A program made the position numbers and the translations under genes. Positions 10,226-18,117 of a stretch of DNA of 64,000 bases are shown in pieces; within the stretch, counting starts at the first letter, position 1; each line of letters opens with the position of its first letter. The DNA lies in contig JAUQPE010000011.1 in NCBI GenBank assembly GCA_030550515.1, positions 1 through 64,000 on the forward strand. The letters run 5' to 3'. Source of the DNA: Thermotogota bacterium. GTDB taxonomy: Bacteria; Thermotogota; Thermotogae; Thermotogales; Thermotogaceae. Under the pieces are notes generated by a model. It was not told the origin of the DNA and did not search any database. It worked only from the letters and a program-made list of their open reading frames with translations.

Positions 10226-10667
10226 AACCGATCACCTCAAGGAACGAAAGAAATCATCCCGCAGAAATTATAACACCGCGGGGTGACCGAATTTTTCGCG
10301 ATTTTCTCACACACATCTACGCCGCGGGGACACATCCCCTGACGCTAAGCTCACCGTTCGACTCGATGTCCAAAGTAAAAGAAAGCTAATCGGAATTGGC
10401 CGACGCGAAAAACAATTCGCTGAAACACACGTCGTCGCAAAACGACTCGTTTTGAGGCGAACAAGTTTGCGAGAGAACTCGCTGCGGGCAAACCGAGCAC
10501 GTATCGCGTCGAGAACGAAAAGGTCCGCAGACAGGTTAAGCAAAGGTCATCTGCGAGTTTGCGAAACAAGATAGTCTGCAACGCGTCCTGCCTGCGGGCA
10601 CGAAGCATTAGGTATATTAGGAATCATCAACGTTGCGATCAAAAAACCTGTCGAAGACCGTTGTCTG
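10226..10667. other. 442-bp intergenic region, hairpin- and repeat-rich, no credible gene
   Basis: Between mutS2 and the end of uraA. It holds the mutS2 -10, a GGGGA-CACA-TCCCC hairpin (10326-10339), and from about 10390 to 10605 a string of short hairpins: CAAAACG/CGTTTTG (10438-10454), GCGAG/CTCGC (10469-10482), CGCAGA/TCTGCG (10526-10555) and TGCC/GGCA (10589-10600). Direct repeats are GTTTGCGA (10465, 10557) and CTGCGGGCA (10482, 10592). Open frames of 78-85 codons cross it on the minus strand, but their translations are Arg/Ser/Phe-rich, lack ribosome sites and overlap each other. It may be a structured RNA, a dispersed repeat or a decayed gene. Not matched to RNase P RNA, tmRNA or a riboswitch I know. 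Confidence 0.5.
10267..10272 (-). promoter_or_regulatory. -10 element for mutS2
   Basis: Minus-strand TATAAT about 42 bases upstream of the TTG start. No good -35 hexamer was found at 16-18 bases, so only the -10 is claimed. Confidence 0.4.
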
Positions 10668-11930
10668 TCAACCAGCCGGATGCTCCCCTTTCGGGTTGAG
10701 CGAGCCCTCCTCCTTCAAGGGGAGAGTGGTTGCCTCCTTTTCTGGGATCAGGAAGTTGGCGAGGATCCCGACTATAGCCGCAAGACTGATACCCTTGAAT
10801 TCGACCCTACCCAAGTTGAGCACAGCCCCTCCGATGCCGAGTGTGAGCATCAGGGAAGCGATCACGAGACTTTTGGGTTTAGAGAGGTCAACCCTTGCGT
10901 TCACCATAGTCCGCACACCTATCGAAGCGATCATGCCGAAGAGGATGAGGCTCACGCCGCCCATCACGGCTTCGGGGATGGTCCTGAGTACCGCTCCGAA
11001 TTTCGCGATGAAGGCGGAAAGAATCGCAACGAGAGCCGCTCCCCTCAGAACCGAAGGATCGTAGACCCTGGTCAACGCGAGCACACCCGTGTTCTCGCTG
11101 TAAGTGGTGTTGGCAGGTCCTCCAAGAAGACCCGCAAGCGAGGTGGCAAGTCCATCGCCCAAGAGGGTCCTGTGGAGCCCGGGGTTCTCGAAGAAGTTCC
11201 TTCCCACCACGGCGCCGTTGGTCGTGATGTCGCCGAGGTGTTCCATAAAGGTTGCGAGCGTGACGGGAACCATGACGAAGATCGCGCCGTAGTCGAATTT
11301 TGGAAGCATGATCTTCGGCACGCTGAAGGTGGGAGTTTCAGCGATCAAGGCCGTGTTCACTTTTCCGGTTGCCAAGGCCACCAGGTACCCCACCACCACA
11401 CCCGTTATCACCGGTATCATGCTGAAGAATCCCTTGGTCATCGTGGCCACCACTACCACCGTCACGATCACAACCAGCGCCAACAACCAATCTTTGGATG
11501 CCATGTTTATGGCCACGGGGCTGAGCGTGAGACCTATCACCACGATCATCGACCCTGTCACGATGGGTGGGAAGAGCTTTTGAACCTTCTCGGGACCGAT
11601 GATTTTCACGATCAAAGCGTACAACGCGTAGAACAATCCAGCCACGACTATTCCTCCTGTTGCGTAGGCGAGGTCTCCGTACTTTTCCTTGACGAGGAGA
11701 ATAGGGGCGATGAAGGCAAAGCTGGATCCCAAGAACACGGGCACGATGCCTCCCGTGATGAAGTGAAACAGCAGGGTACCAAGCCCCGCGGTGAGGAGTG
11801 CCACAAGTGGATCCAATCCCGTGAGCAGTGGAACCAGCACGGTTGCACCGAACATGGCTATGAAGTGTTGCAACGACAGGACCAGCCACTTCCATCCAGT
11901 CACCTTGGTTGTCACACCTTCCAGCCGCAC
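10668..11930 (-). CDS. uraA: uracil permease, NCS2 family
   Basis: Nucleobase:cation symporter of 420 aa, about 12-14 membrane segments, which imports uracil (or possibly xanthine) across the inner membrane. The N-terminus (LQHFIAMFGATVLVPLLTG), the FMEHLGDI segment in the middle (Glu is a substrate ligand in UraA) and GGPANTTYSENTG, the NCS2 signature, all fit. An open frame runs 54 codons further upstream through a terminator hairpin. The real start is GTG at 11930, placed seven bases after GGGAGGAGGT. Only 34 bases separate this start from the T tract of the upstream hairpin, so expression must come from read-through or a promoter inside the upstream gene. Confidence 0.92.
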   Translation of the reverse strand: MRLEGVTTKVTGWKWLVLSLQHFIAMFGATVLVPLLTGLDPLVALLTAGLGTLLFHFITGGIVPVFLGSSFAFIAPILLVKEKYGDLAYATGGIVVAGLFYALYALIVKIIGPEKVQKLFPPIVTGSMIVVIGLTLSPVAINMASKDWLLALVVIVTVVVVATMTKGFFSMIPVITGVVVGYLVALATGKVNTALIAETPTFSVPKIMLPKFDYGAIFVMVPVTLATFMEHLGDITTNGAVVGRNFFENPGLHRTLLGDGLATSLAGLLGGPANTTYSENTGVLALTRVYDPSVLRGAALVAILSAFIAKFGAVLRTIPEAVMGGVSLILFGMIASIGVRTMVNARVDLSKPKSLVIASLMLTLGIGGAVLNLGRVEFKGISLAAIVGILANFLIPEKEATTLPLKEEGSLNPKGEHPAG

Positions 11931-11956
11931 CTCAAACACCTCCTCCCTCGACGTCC

Positions 11957-11984
11957 AAAAAAAAGGGCTCTTTTGAAAGAGCCC
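11957..11984 (-). terminator. terminator or attenuator between the TagA-type gene and uraA
   Basis: On the minus strand GGGCTCTTT / AAAGAGCCC (11965-11984) is followed by eight T residues (11964 to 11957). It starts at the stop codon of the glycosyltransferase gene and ends only 26 bases before the uraA start at 11930, so it can control how much transcript enters uraA. Confidence 0.85.
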
Positions 11985-12709
11985 TAGTTTTTCTTTTTCA
12001 ATTTTTCTCTGAAAACGTGGAAAACGAATTTTGCTATCTGGATCGGGACCCTTCGCTTGTTGAGTGGGGACTGGAAAAACCTGTAGAGCCACTCAAGGTT
12101 CATCGCTTGAATCCACTTCGGGGCCCTTCTCTTCTTTCCGGAGATGACGTCTATCGATCCTCCGACCCCCATGGCGAGGACCACTTCGAGGCGAGGGAAG
12201 TTTTTGTGGATCCAAAGTTCTTGTTTTGGTACCCCCATTCCCACGAAGAGGAGATGGGGCCTTTTCTCGTTGATGTCCCTCACCACTTCCTCTTCGTCTT
12301 GGAAGTAACCGTTGTGAAAGCCGACAACGTTCACTCCTTGGTTTTTCAAATTCCCTGTGGCTGTCCTCACGTTTTCCTCTTTGGCACCGAGCAGGTACAC
12401 TTTCCATCCTTTCTCCTTCGAAAGCTCACAAAGATGCGTCATGATCTCTATTCCCGGGAACCTTTCCGTCGAAAGACCTCTCAAGAACTTCAGTGCCCAC
12501 ACCACACCCGCTCCATCTGGTACCACAACGTCTGCCTCGTTGATGACGTTCCTGTACTCTTCGTTCTCTATGGCGGCGAGCAGGATGGAAGCGTTCATCG
12601 TCACCACGAACGTCTTTTCACCCCGCTCTAGCCTCTTCTCGAGGATCCGACAGAATTCTTCTCTGGTACCACAGAAGAGTTTGGTTTCAAAGAGTGTCGT
12701 CTCCTTCAA
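11984..12709 (-). CDS. WecG/TagA/CpsF-family glycosyltransferase
   Basis: GT26-family transferase of 241 aa, which adds an N-acetylmannosamine or related amino sugar to a lipid-linked acceptor in teichoic-acid-like or capsule synthesis. Family features: TMNASIL with the catalytic-type Asp region EADVVVPDGAGVVWA, then LLGAKEENV, LLFVGMGVPKQELWI and GVGGSIDVISGKKRRAPKWI. The start is TTG at 12709 with GGAGGT seven bases upstream. A longer open frame runs through the tRNA-Leu and is spurious. Sugar and acceptor specificity cannot be read. The only related envelope gene in the window is a distant nucleotide-sugar dehydrogenase at 56.4 kb. Confidence 0.9.
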   Translation of the reverse strand: MKETTLFETKLFCGTREEFCRILEKRLERGEKTFVVTMNASILLAAIENEEYRNVINEADVVVPDGAGVVWALKFLRGLSTERFPGIEIMTHLCELSKEKGWKVYLLGAKEENVRTATGNLKNQGVNVVGFHNGYFQDEEEVVRDINEKRPHLLFVGMGVPKQELWIHKNFPRLEVVLAMGVGGSIDVISGKKRRAPKWIQAMNLEWLYRFFQSPLNKRRVPIQIAKFVFHVFREKLKKKN

Positions 12710-12722
12710 ACTCCTTACCTCC

Positions 12723-12748
12723 AAAAAAAAGCGGAGGGAAACCTCCGC
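12723..12748 (-). terminator. terminator downstream of tRNA-Leu
   Basis: Minus-strand stem GCGGAGG / CCTCCGC (12731-12748) with a 4-base loop, then eight T residues (12730 to 12723). It lies five bases after the tRNA CCA end. The ribosome site of the glycosyltransferase gene begins right after its T tract. Confidence 0.88.
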
Positions 12749-12752
12749 CTCC

Positions 12753-12839
12753 TGGTGCCGAGGGCGGGACTTGAACCCGCACGGGGCAAACCCCACATGA
12801 TCCTGAGTCATGCGCGTCTGCCAGTTCCGCCACCTCGGC
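12753..12839 (-). tRNA. tRNA-Leu (CAG)
   Basis: Full 87-base class II cloverleaf: acceptor GCCGAGG pairs with CCTCGGC, anticodon loop CTCAGGA gives anticodon CAG, a variable arm is present, and the T arm is GCGGG-TTCAAGT-CCCGC. The CCA end is encoded (12753-12755 on the plus strand). It reads CUG leucine codons. Confidence 0.97.
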
Positions 12840-12852
12840 GTTCCTGTGTGAT

Positions 12853-12881
12853 AGTTTAACACCCGTCCACGGTCAAGTCAA
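12853..12881 (-). promoter_or_regulatory. promoter for tRNA-Leu
   Basis: TTGACT (12876-12881, read on the minus strand), 17-base spacer, TAAACT (12853-12858). The tRNA 5' end at 12839 is 14 bases downstream of the -10. TTGACT is a near-consensus -35. Confidence 0.75.
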
Positions 12882-12907
12882 GCTTCGGTGCCGCGTGTGG
12901 GAGTTTC

Positions 12908-13378
12908 TCAGGCGAGATTTTTCAGAACATCCTCTATCTCACCGTAGTCTGGTTCTCTCCGAGGATCCTCCGATACCCAACCGTACACCACCCTTCCATC
13001 TCGGTCGATCACGTACACGGCGCGCTTGCAGACCACGTAACCTGGTACGCCGAGGAAGTCTTCATGGACGCCCCCGTACAGTTTGGCTACCTTCGCGCCG
13101 AAATCGGAAAGGAGCTCGAAGTTTATGCGGTTTTTCTCCGCGAAAGCCCTGTTCGCAAAAGGACTGTCGACGCTCACCCCTAGCACAACCGCTTCGAATC
13201 TATTAAACTTGGTTATGGAGTCCCTGAACGTGCACAACTCTTTCTCGCAAACGCTCGTGAAAGCTCCAGGGTAAAAAACGAGTACCACGTTTTTTCCCTT
13301 GAAATCCGACAACTTCGTCCTCTCCAACTTCGTGTTCACAAGTTCGAAATCCGGTGCAACTTCACCCGTTCTCAGCAC
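12908..13378 (-). CDS. peroxiredoxin, Bcp/AhpE-like
   Basis: Thiol peroxidase of 156 aa that reduces hydrogen peroxide or organic peroxides. The thioredoxin fold shows APDFEL near the start and the active site YPGAFTSVCEKELC with peroxidatic Cys44. Cys49, four residues on, matches the second Cys of Bcp-type atypical 2-Cys enzymes; the conserved Pro and Thr of the pocket are present. GVSVDSPF and PGYVVCKRAVYVIDRDG follow as expected. GTG at 13378 follows GAGGGGGTGAA; an in-frame ATG at 13408 lacks a ribosome site. Divergent from the Mut7-C gene. In an anaerobe this is a likely oxygen-defence gene (inference). Confidence 0.92.
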   Translation of the reverse strand: MLRTGEVAPDFELVNTKLERTKLSDFKGKNVVLVFYPGAFTSVCEKELCTFRDSITKFNRFEAVVLGVSVDSPFANRAFAEKNRINFELLSDFGAKVAKLYGGVHEDFLGVPGYVVCKRAVYVIDRDGRVVYGWVSEDPRREPDYGEIEDVLKNLA

Positions 13379-13446
13379 AGTTTCACCCCCTCGTCTTGAT
13401 TTTAACATGTGAAACGAGTTTTAGTTTTAAAAAAAGGGGTGTCCGC

Positions 13447-14193
13447 GTGACGTACGAGAAAACGGCTCTTTTCAGGTTCTTCGGCAGGCTCAAGGATTTC
13501 TTGAAAAAGAACCATGGTTTAGTCGTGCACACCTTTTGTGGCTTCCAAACGGTGAAGGACAGGATAGAAGCCATCGGGGTGCCGCACGTCGAGGTGAGTC
13601 TCATCACCTTGAGAGGAGAGCCTGTTGGTTTCGATTACTTGGTGAAAGACGGCGACCACTTTTTTGTTTACCCGGAGTTCGAGAACGTTGAGGTCCCGGA
13701 AGAATGGCTTGTGACACCGAGGTACAGGGGAGAGCCCAGGTTCGTGCTGGACGTACACCTTGGGAAACTCGCAAAACTTTTGAGGATCTTGGGATTCGAC
13801 GCTTTCTTTGGAGAGGAAGATGACGAAAAGCTGTGCGCACATGCCGTTCGAAGGAACGCCATCTTACTTTCGAGGGACACGGGCCTTTTGAAGAGGAAAG
13901 AGTTGGTTTTCGGTTACTACGTTAGAAGTACCGATCCGCGAGAGCAACTTTTGGAAGTGGTGAACAGGTACGATCTGAAGAAATGGATGAAGCCGTTCAC
14001 ACGCTGCGTGGAGTGCAACGTGGAATTCGTGGACGTTGAAAAAGAGAAGGTGAAGGACCGCGTGCCACCCAGGGTGTTCAGCTTGTTCGACGAGTACGTT
14101 GAGTGCCCAAGCTGCGGGAGGGTGTACTGGAAAGGTACGCATTACGAACACATGTTGGAGTTCATCGAGAGAACGATTTTAAATAAAAAATAA
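13447..14193 (+). CDS. Mut7-C RNase-domain protein with ubiquitin-like N-terminus
   Basis: Protein of 248 aa. Residues 1-80 form a beta-grasp Mut7-C ubiquitin-like domain (LVVHTFCGFQTVKDRIEAIG, then LVKDGDHFFVYP). From about residue 95 comes the Mut7-C PIN-like domain: FVLDVHLGKLAKLLRILGFDAFF with its acidic residue, NAILLSRDTGLLKRK, then a zinc ribbon CVEC...CPSC. The family is proposed to be an RNase; its cellular role in bacteria is not settled. GTG at 13447 follows AGGGGTGT; upstream in-frame codons cover the peroxiredoxin promoter region and were excluded. Monocistronic: an AT-rich gap of 80 bases follows. Confidence 0.87.
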   Translation: MTYEKTALFRFFGRLKDFLKKNHGLVVHTFCGFQTVKDRIEAIGVPHVEVSLITLRGEPVGFDYLVKDGDHFFVYPEFENVEVPEEWLVTPRYRGEPRFVLDVHLGKLAKLLRILGFDAFFGEEDDEKLCAHAVRRNAILLSRDTGLLKRKELVFGYYVRSTDPREQLLEVVNRYDLKKWMKPFTRCVECNVEFVDVEKEKVKDRVPPRVFSLFDEYVECPSCGRVYWKGTHYEHMLEFIERTILNKK

Positions 14194-14273
14194 CACGAAA
14201 TTAACAGAAAATACAATAAATTCATTTTTACCAACACTAAAATAGATAAAACTGACTAAAAAGGAGATTTTTC

Positions 14274-14987
14274 ATGAAAATCTTTCAAATCGTGATATTT
14301 TTCACCATGTTTTTCTCTTTGTTGGCGACAAGTTGTGAAAGAAAGGCAGAAATCCCGATCCCGCTCCCCAAGGTCCCTGGGGTGGAAGTTCCTCCTGTCG
14401 GCTTTAAGGTTGTGAAACCGACTGGAACGGAAGCGTTCTTTGAGGATTTCGAATCCTACGGGATGGGAGAGGTCGCTCCGCTTGGTCCCTGGAAGTTTTT
14501 GGGGAAACCTCCTCACGTCGAGGAAGGGGTGCAACCTAACAGGATGATAGGAAAGATACTCAAAGTCGAATCTCCAGACCAAGTTTTGTACTTGACCGAG
14601 GCGTGGAGAGATTTGGTGCTCGAACTGAACGCGAAGATAATCCACGTTGGGTATTCGGCTTTGAAAGTGTTCTTCAGACTTTCGGAAGACGGGAAAAGGG
14701 GTTATTATGTAAGTGTGCCCGGAGGTCGCGTCTCTCTGTGGAAGTTCGCGGGGGCCACCCAGGTTGAGATCGCCAAGAGTGCCGATTTCGACGTGGGAGG
14801 AGATTGGTTTTACTTGAGGATAGAAGCTGTGGGAGATCAAATCAGGGTCTACCACAACGGCAGGAAAGTGATCGATGTTCGAGATCCAGATCCCTCGTTG
14901 ATGGTACCGGGTGGGATTGGGTTGTCCAGCGATTACTGGGACAACTATTACGACAACGTGAGAGTGGAGGTGATTCCAGTTGGTTGA
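14274..14987 (+). CDS. lipoprotein with LamG/DUF1080-like beta-sandwich, copy 1
   Basis: Exported protein of 237 aa. Residues 1-21 are a lipoprotein signal (IVIFFTMFFSLLATSC) with the lipidated Cys at about 21. After a proline-rich linker a jelly-roll-like domain begins: FFEDFESYGMGEV, GPWKF, VLELNAKI, LKVFFRLSEDGKRGYYVSV, DWFYLRIEAVGDQIRVYHNGRKVIDVRD, ending GGIGLSSDYWDNYYDNVRVE. This pattern is typical of concanavalin/LamG or DUF1080 carbohydrate-associated domains. ATG at 14274 follows AAGGAGAT. The next gene is a clear paralogue whose start overlaps this stop. Likely surface-anchored sugar or polymer binding; no catalytic residues were identified. Confidence 0.8.
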   Translation: MKIFQIVIFFTMFFSLLATSCERKAEIPIPLPKVPGVEVPPVGFKVVKPTGTEAFFEDFESYGMGEVAPLGPWKFLGKPPHVEEGVQPNRMIGKILKVESPDQVLYLTEAWRDLVLELNAKIIHVGYSALKVFFRLSEDGKRGYYVSVPGGRVSLWKFAGATQVEIAKSADFDVGGDWFYLRIEAVGDQIRVYHNGRKVIDVRDPDPSLMVPGGIGLSSDYWDNYYDNVRVEVIPVG

Positions 14988-15672
14988 AGGTTTGGCGAAG
15001 CGCTTTCTTTGGTTGCCTATCTTGGTTGGGTTTTTCATCTTGTTTTCCGCTTCGAGTTGCGAAATGAAGGTATCGCTGAGCCCACAACTTGGACCAAGGG
15101 TCGTTTCTCCAGCGGGAACGGAAGATGTATTCGAGGATTTCGAGGCTTACGGCGTTGGACAGGTTCTTCCCTCCGGGGGATGGAGTGTTTTCGGTGGTTT
15201 ACCCACAGTGGAAGAAGGGATTCAAGCTGACGGATTGATCGGGAAGTACCTCCGCGTGGATTCTGGGCAAGGAATCCGCAGGATCGGTTATTGGAGGGAC
15301 TTCATCTTGGAGATGAACGTGAAGAGGTCCGCCCCGTGGTCCGTTCTGAAGGTGTTCTTCCAGCTTTCCGATGACGCAGAAGAGGGTTACTACCTTGTCG
15401 GTGGCGCGCAGGACACGGGGTTTTCCCTGTACAAGTTCAGCAAGGGTGAGAGAAGGGACGTTCTACTTGGAAGGAAAGAGCGGTTCGATCCAGGTGGCGA
15501 CTGGTTCTACCTCGGGATAGAGGTGAGTGGAGGAGAGATCAAGGTTCGCGTGAACGATGAGGAAATACTGACCGTGAAAGACGAGTCACCGCTTTCCCCT
15601 GGAGGTTTCGCGATCGCGAGTGAGTTCGACGCGATTTTCTGTGATAACATAAGAATCGAGAGGAGACGTTGA
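14980..15672 (+). CDS. lipoprotein with LamG/DUF1080-like beta-sandwich, copy 2
   Basis: Protein of 230 aa, paralogue of the gene before it. Signal WLPILVGFFILFSASSC with a good lipobox (SASSC). The shared core includes PAGTEDVFEDFEAYGVGQV (compare PTGTEAFFEDFESYGMGEV in copy 1), VEEGIQ, LKVFFQLSDDAEEGYY and GGDWFYLGIEVSGGEIKVRVND. Start is TTG at 14980, four bases after GGAGGTGATT, giving an 8-base overlap with copy 1. The two diverge in the linker and the sugar-facing strands, so they may bind different ligands. icd follows 21 bases later and has its own ribosome site; whether it is cotranscribed is unknown. Confidence 0.8.
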   Translation: MVEGLAKRFLWLPILVGFFILFSASSCEMKVSLSPQLGPRVVSPAGTEDVFEDFEAYGVGQVLPSGGWSVFGGLPTVEEGIQADGLIGKYLRVDSGQGIRRIGYWRDFILEMNVKRSAPWSVLKVFFQLSDDAEEGYYLVGGAQDTGFSLYKFSKGERRDVLLGRKERFDPGGDWFYLGIEVSGGEIKVRVNDEEILTVKDESPLSPGGFAIASEFDAIFCDNIRIERRR

Positions 15673-15693
15673 CGAAGAGGAGGTAGGGTTGAA

Positions 15694-16920
15694 GTGAAGA
15701 TAAAGGTCAAGAACCCCATCGTCGAGCTCGACGGCGACGAAATGGCGAGAGTCATGTGGCACATGATAAAAGAACAGCTCATCTTACCTTACCTCGACAT
15801 CCCCCTTGTCTATTTCGATCTTGGGATAAAGTCCAGAGACGAAACGGACGACCAGATCACCATCGAGGCGGCGAAAGCGATCAAAAAGTATGGGGTTGGT
15901 GTGAAGTGCGCAACCATCACACCCGATGCGGAAAGAGTCAAAGAGTACAACTTGAAAAAGGCGTGGAAGAGTCCAAACGCGACGATAAGGGCCTACCTGG
16001 ACGGCACGGTCTTCAGAAAGCCCATCATCGTGAGGAACGTACCTCCCCTCGTCAGGAGGTGGAAAAAGCCAATTATAATAGGAAGGCACGCCTACGGTGA
16101 CATCTACAACGCCGTCGAGTACAGGCTGGACGAACCCGCCGAAGTGGAACTGATCGTGAGGAATTCGAAAAACGAAAGGTTGCTCGTTCACAAGTTCGAA
16201 GGAAAAGGTGTGATCCTGGCGATGCACAACCTCGAGTCTTCCATCAGAAGCTTCGCCAGAGCCTGCATAAATTACGCTCTTTCCGAAAAGGTCGATCTGT
16301 GGTTTTCCGCCAAAGACACCATCTCCAAGGTGTACCACGGCTACTTCAAAGAGATTTTCCAGGAAGAAGTGGAGAAGAGAAAGGAAGAGTTGGAAAGGGC
16401 GGGTGTTCGTTACCAATACTTGCTTATCGACGATGCGGCTGCCCAGATAATGAAGAGCGAGGGCGGTATCCTGTGGGCTTGTATGAACTACGAAGGCGAC
16501 ATCATGTCGGATCTCGTGGCCGCAGGGTTTGGGAGCCTCGGCCTCATGACGTCGGTTCTGGTTTCACCTGACGGTGTGTACGAATACGAGGCGGCCCACG
16601 GCACGGTGAGGAGGCACTATTACGAGTACCTGAAGGGCAACAGAACGTCGACGAACCCAACGGCTTCGATCTTCGCTTGGACGGGAGCTTTGAAAAAGAG
16701 AGGGGAACTCGACGGGACGGAAGAGGTCTGCAAGTTCGCTGAAAAGCTGGAAAGGGCCGTTTTAAACACCATAGAGTCAGGGGTGATCACCAAGGACCTT
16801 CAACCCTTCACCGATCCACCCGTCGAGAGGTTTGTTTACCTCGACGAATTCATCCTCGAGGTGAGGAAAAACCTCGAAAAGTTGTTGGGTGAGGAGTTTG
16901 GAGGGGAGGGGAGCGCATGA
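15694..16920 (+). CDS. icd: isocitrate dehydrogenase (NADP type, subfamily II)
   Basis: Oxidative decarboxylation of isocitrate to 2-oxoglutarate. 408 aa, resembling the homodimeric eukaryote-like IDH found in Thermotoga rather than the E. coli type: [13 protein letters not shown] near the start, the substrate loop [29 protein letters not shown], metal ligands in [12 protein letters not shown] and [14 protein letters not shown], and the nucleotide loop [14 protein letters not shown] at 15694 follows GAGGAGGT. It overlaps the next gene (ATGA), heading an operon with two membrane proteins and an arginase-fold protein. The NADP preference is a family expectation, not shown here. Confidence 0.95.
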   Translation: MKIKVKNPIVELDGDEMARVMWHMIKEQLILPYLDIPLVYFDLGIKSRDETDDQITIEAAKAIKKYGVGVKCATITPDAERVKEYNLKKAWKSPNATIRAYLDGTVFRKPIIVRNVPPLVRRWKKPIIIGRHAYGDIYNAVEYRLDEPAEVELIVRNSKNERLLVHKFEGKGVILAMHNLESSIRSFARACINYALSEKVDLWFSAKDTISKVYHGYFKEIFQEEVEKRKEELERAGVRYQYLLIDDAAAQIMKSEGGILWACMNYEGDIMSDLVAAGFGSLGLMTSVLVSPDGVYEYEAAHGTVRRHYYEYLKGNRTSTNPTASIFAWTGALKKRGELDGTEEVCKFAEKLERAVLNTIESGVITKDLQPFTDPPVERFVYLDEFILEVRKNLEKLLGEEFGGEGSA

Positions 16921-17294
16921 CGCAGTTGAGAAGATCGAAGAAAAACCGCATAATTGCGGGCGTCTGCGGAGGATTGGCGGAATATTTTAACGTGGATCCA
17001 ACTATCGTGAGGTTGATCTGGGTTCTCGTGTCGCTACTTTGGGGAGCAGGAATCGCACTCTACCTCATAGCGTGGATCATAACACCGGAGGAGGAAGGAG
17101 AGCCGGTCACGGTGAAGCCAGAGATCAAGGAAAAAGCTAAGACCCTCGTGGGAGGTTTACTCATCATACTTGGAATACTGTTTCTGGTCTCACTCGTCGT
17201 ACCGAAGATATTCACGATGTTGTGGAAGCTCCTGGCGGCATCCGTGCTGATACTAGCGGGTCTTATCTTCCTCCTCAGGAGGAGTGAAAAGTGA
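16917..17294 (+). CDS. PspC-domain membrane protein
   Basis: Protein of 125 aa. Residues 1-60 are a standard PspC domain: [30 protein letters not shown]-type sequence followed by a membrane helix ([21 protein letters not shown]) and TPEEE. Two further hydrophobic helices follow ([31 protein letters not shown]). PspC proteins sense or respond to envelope stress in several bacteria; no PspA or PspB gene is nearby. Coupled by 4-base overlaps to icd and to the next membrane gene. Confidence 0.9.
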   Translation: MTQLRRSKKNRIIAGVCGGLAEYFNVDPTIVRLIWVLVSLLWGAGIALYLIAWIITPEEEGEPVTVKPEIKEKAKTLVGGLLIILGILFLVSLVVPKIFTMLWKLLAASVLILAGLIFLLRRSEK

Positions 17295-18097
17295 GAAGAG
17301 TCATCGGGGCTTTCTTTCTGGTGATCGGATTCTTGGTTTTCCTGTACCTTTTTGGGATACCCGTCTCCGGTGTTTTCTACAGAATACTTGAGAACTTTCT
17401 GATCCTTTGGCCTTTAGTGCTCGTCGTGGTGGGTTTTTACCTCCTCTTCCTTGGTCTCAGGAAGAGGTACTTCTACTGGTTTTCCATCGTAACCCTGTTG
17501 GTCTTCTTCGCGTTGGTGTTCTTTTGGCCGAAGAGTGAACAAAAGGCGACAAAGTTTCGTTTCAACGGGATTGAGGAGATGGAGGTAAGAGGTGGTCATT
17601 TCGTGGTGAACTTATCGGAGACCGGTGAAAAGGTCTTTGAAGTGTTGATCGGGGAAGGGGTTGTCCTCGAATGGAACGGTAGGAAGTTGACGGTTTTGTG
17701 CGAGGACACCAGGAAACTTTCGGAAGCCTTTCTGCCAAAGGAGGTGACGGTTTCCATCCCCAAAGGCGAGGACCTCTCGCTCACCCTGAAAGAGGGGGTT
17801 TTCACGGTGAAAGGAAACTTCACCTCCAATCCCATAAGACACGTGGAACAGGAAAACAGTGTGACGAGCTTTGTGTTGAGTTTCACCGAGGAGGTTCCAC
17901 CGATGTACTTTTTTTCGAAGAATTGCCTTACGGGACTCTTTTTCAATCTGCCAAAGGGTACCAGCTATCACCTGACGGAACGCCTCTCGTTGGTGTGGCC
18001 TTTCCGTGACAAAGATCTGATAAATTCGGGTCAAACACCTAACCTGTTCATGAAGTTTGAAAACAGTGTCGGGGTAGTTTTTCTGAGCACGCAGTGA
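17291..18097 (+). CDS. membrane protein with LiaF/DUF5668-like N-terminus
   Basis: Protein of 268 aa. Three or four short hydrophobic helices occupy residues 4-75 (GAFFLVIGFLVFLYLFGI, FLILWPLVLVVVGFYLLFLG, FSIVTLLVFFALVFFW), a layout shared with LiaI/LiaF and DUF5668 proteins that often accompany PspC. The rest is a soluble, beta-rich domain with hydrophobic-polar alternation; LiaF proteins carry such a domain, but the match is not strong. Start GTG at 17291 overlaps the pspC stop. Probably acts with the PspC protein in envelope stress sensing (inference from pairing). Confidence 0.7.
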   Translation: MRRVIGAFFLVIGFLVFLYLFGIPVSGVFYRILENFLILWPLVLVVVGFYLLFLGLRKRYFYWFSIVTLLVFFALVFFWPKSEQKATKFRFNGIEEMEVRGGHFVVNLSETGEKVFEVLIGEGVVLEWNGRKLTVLCEDTRKLSEAFLPKEVTVSIPKGEDLSLTLKEGVFTVKGNFTSNPIRHVEQENSVTSFVLSFTEEVPPMYFFSKNCLTGLFFNLPKGTSYHLTERLSLVWPFRDKDLINSGQTPNLFMKFENSVGVVFLSTQ

Positions 18098-18117
18098 AGG
18101 AAAGAGGGGTGTCCAGT

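Noticed and set aside
10307-10608. Two minus-strand open frames of 78 and 85 codons in the intergenic region
   Set aside because: They overlap in different frames, have no ribosome site, and their composition is Arg/Ser/Phe-rich as expected from translated structured or repeat DNA.
10388-10620. RNase P RNA, tmRNA or SRP RNA in the structured region
   Set aside because: I looked for the GAGGAAAGTCC core, a tRNA-like end with TTCGA and CCA, and an SRP Alu/tetraloop helix on both strands and found none.
12710-12862. N-terminal extension of the glycosyltransferase to the ATG at 12862
   Set aside because: It would translate the tRNA-Leu and its terminator. TTG at 12709 has a good GGAGGT site.
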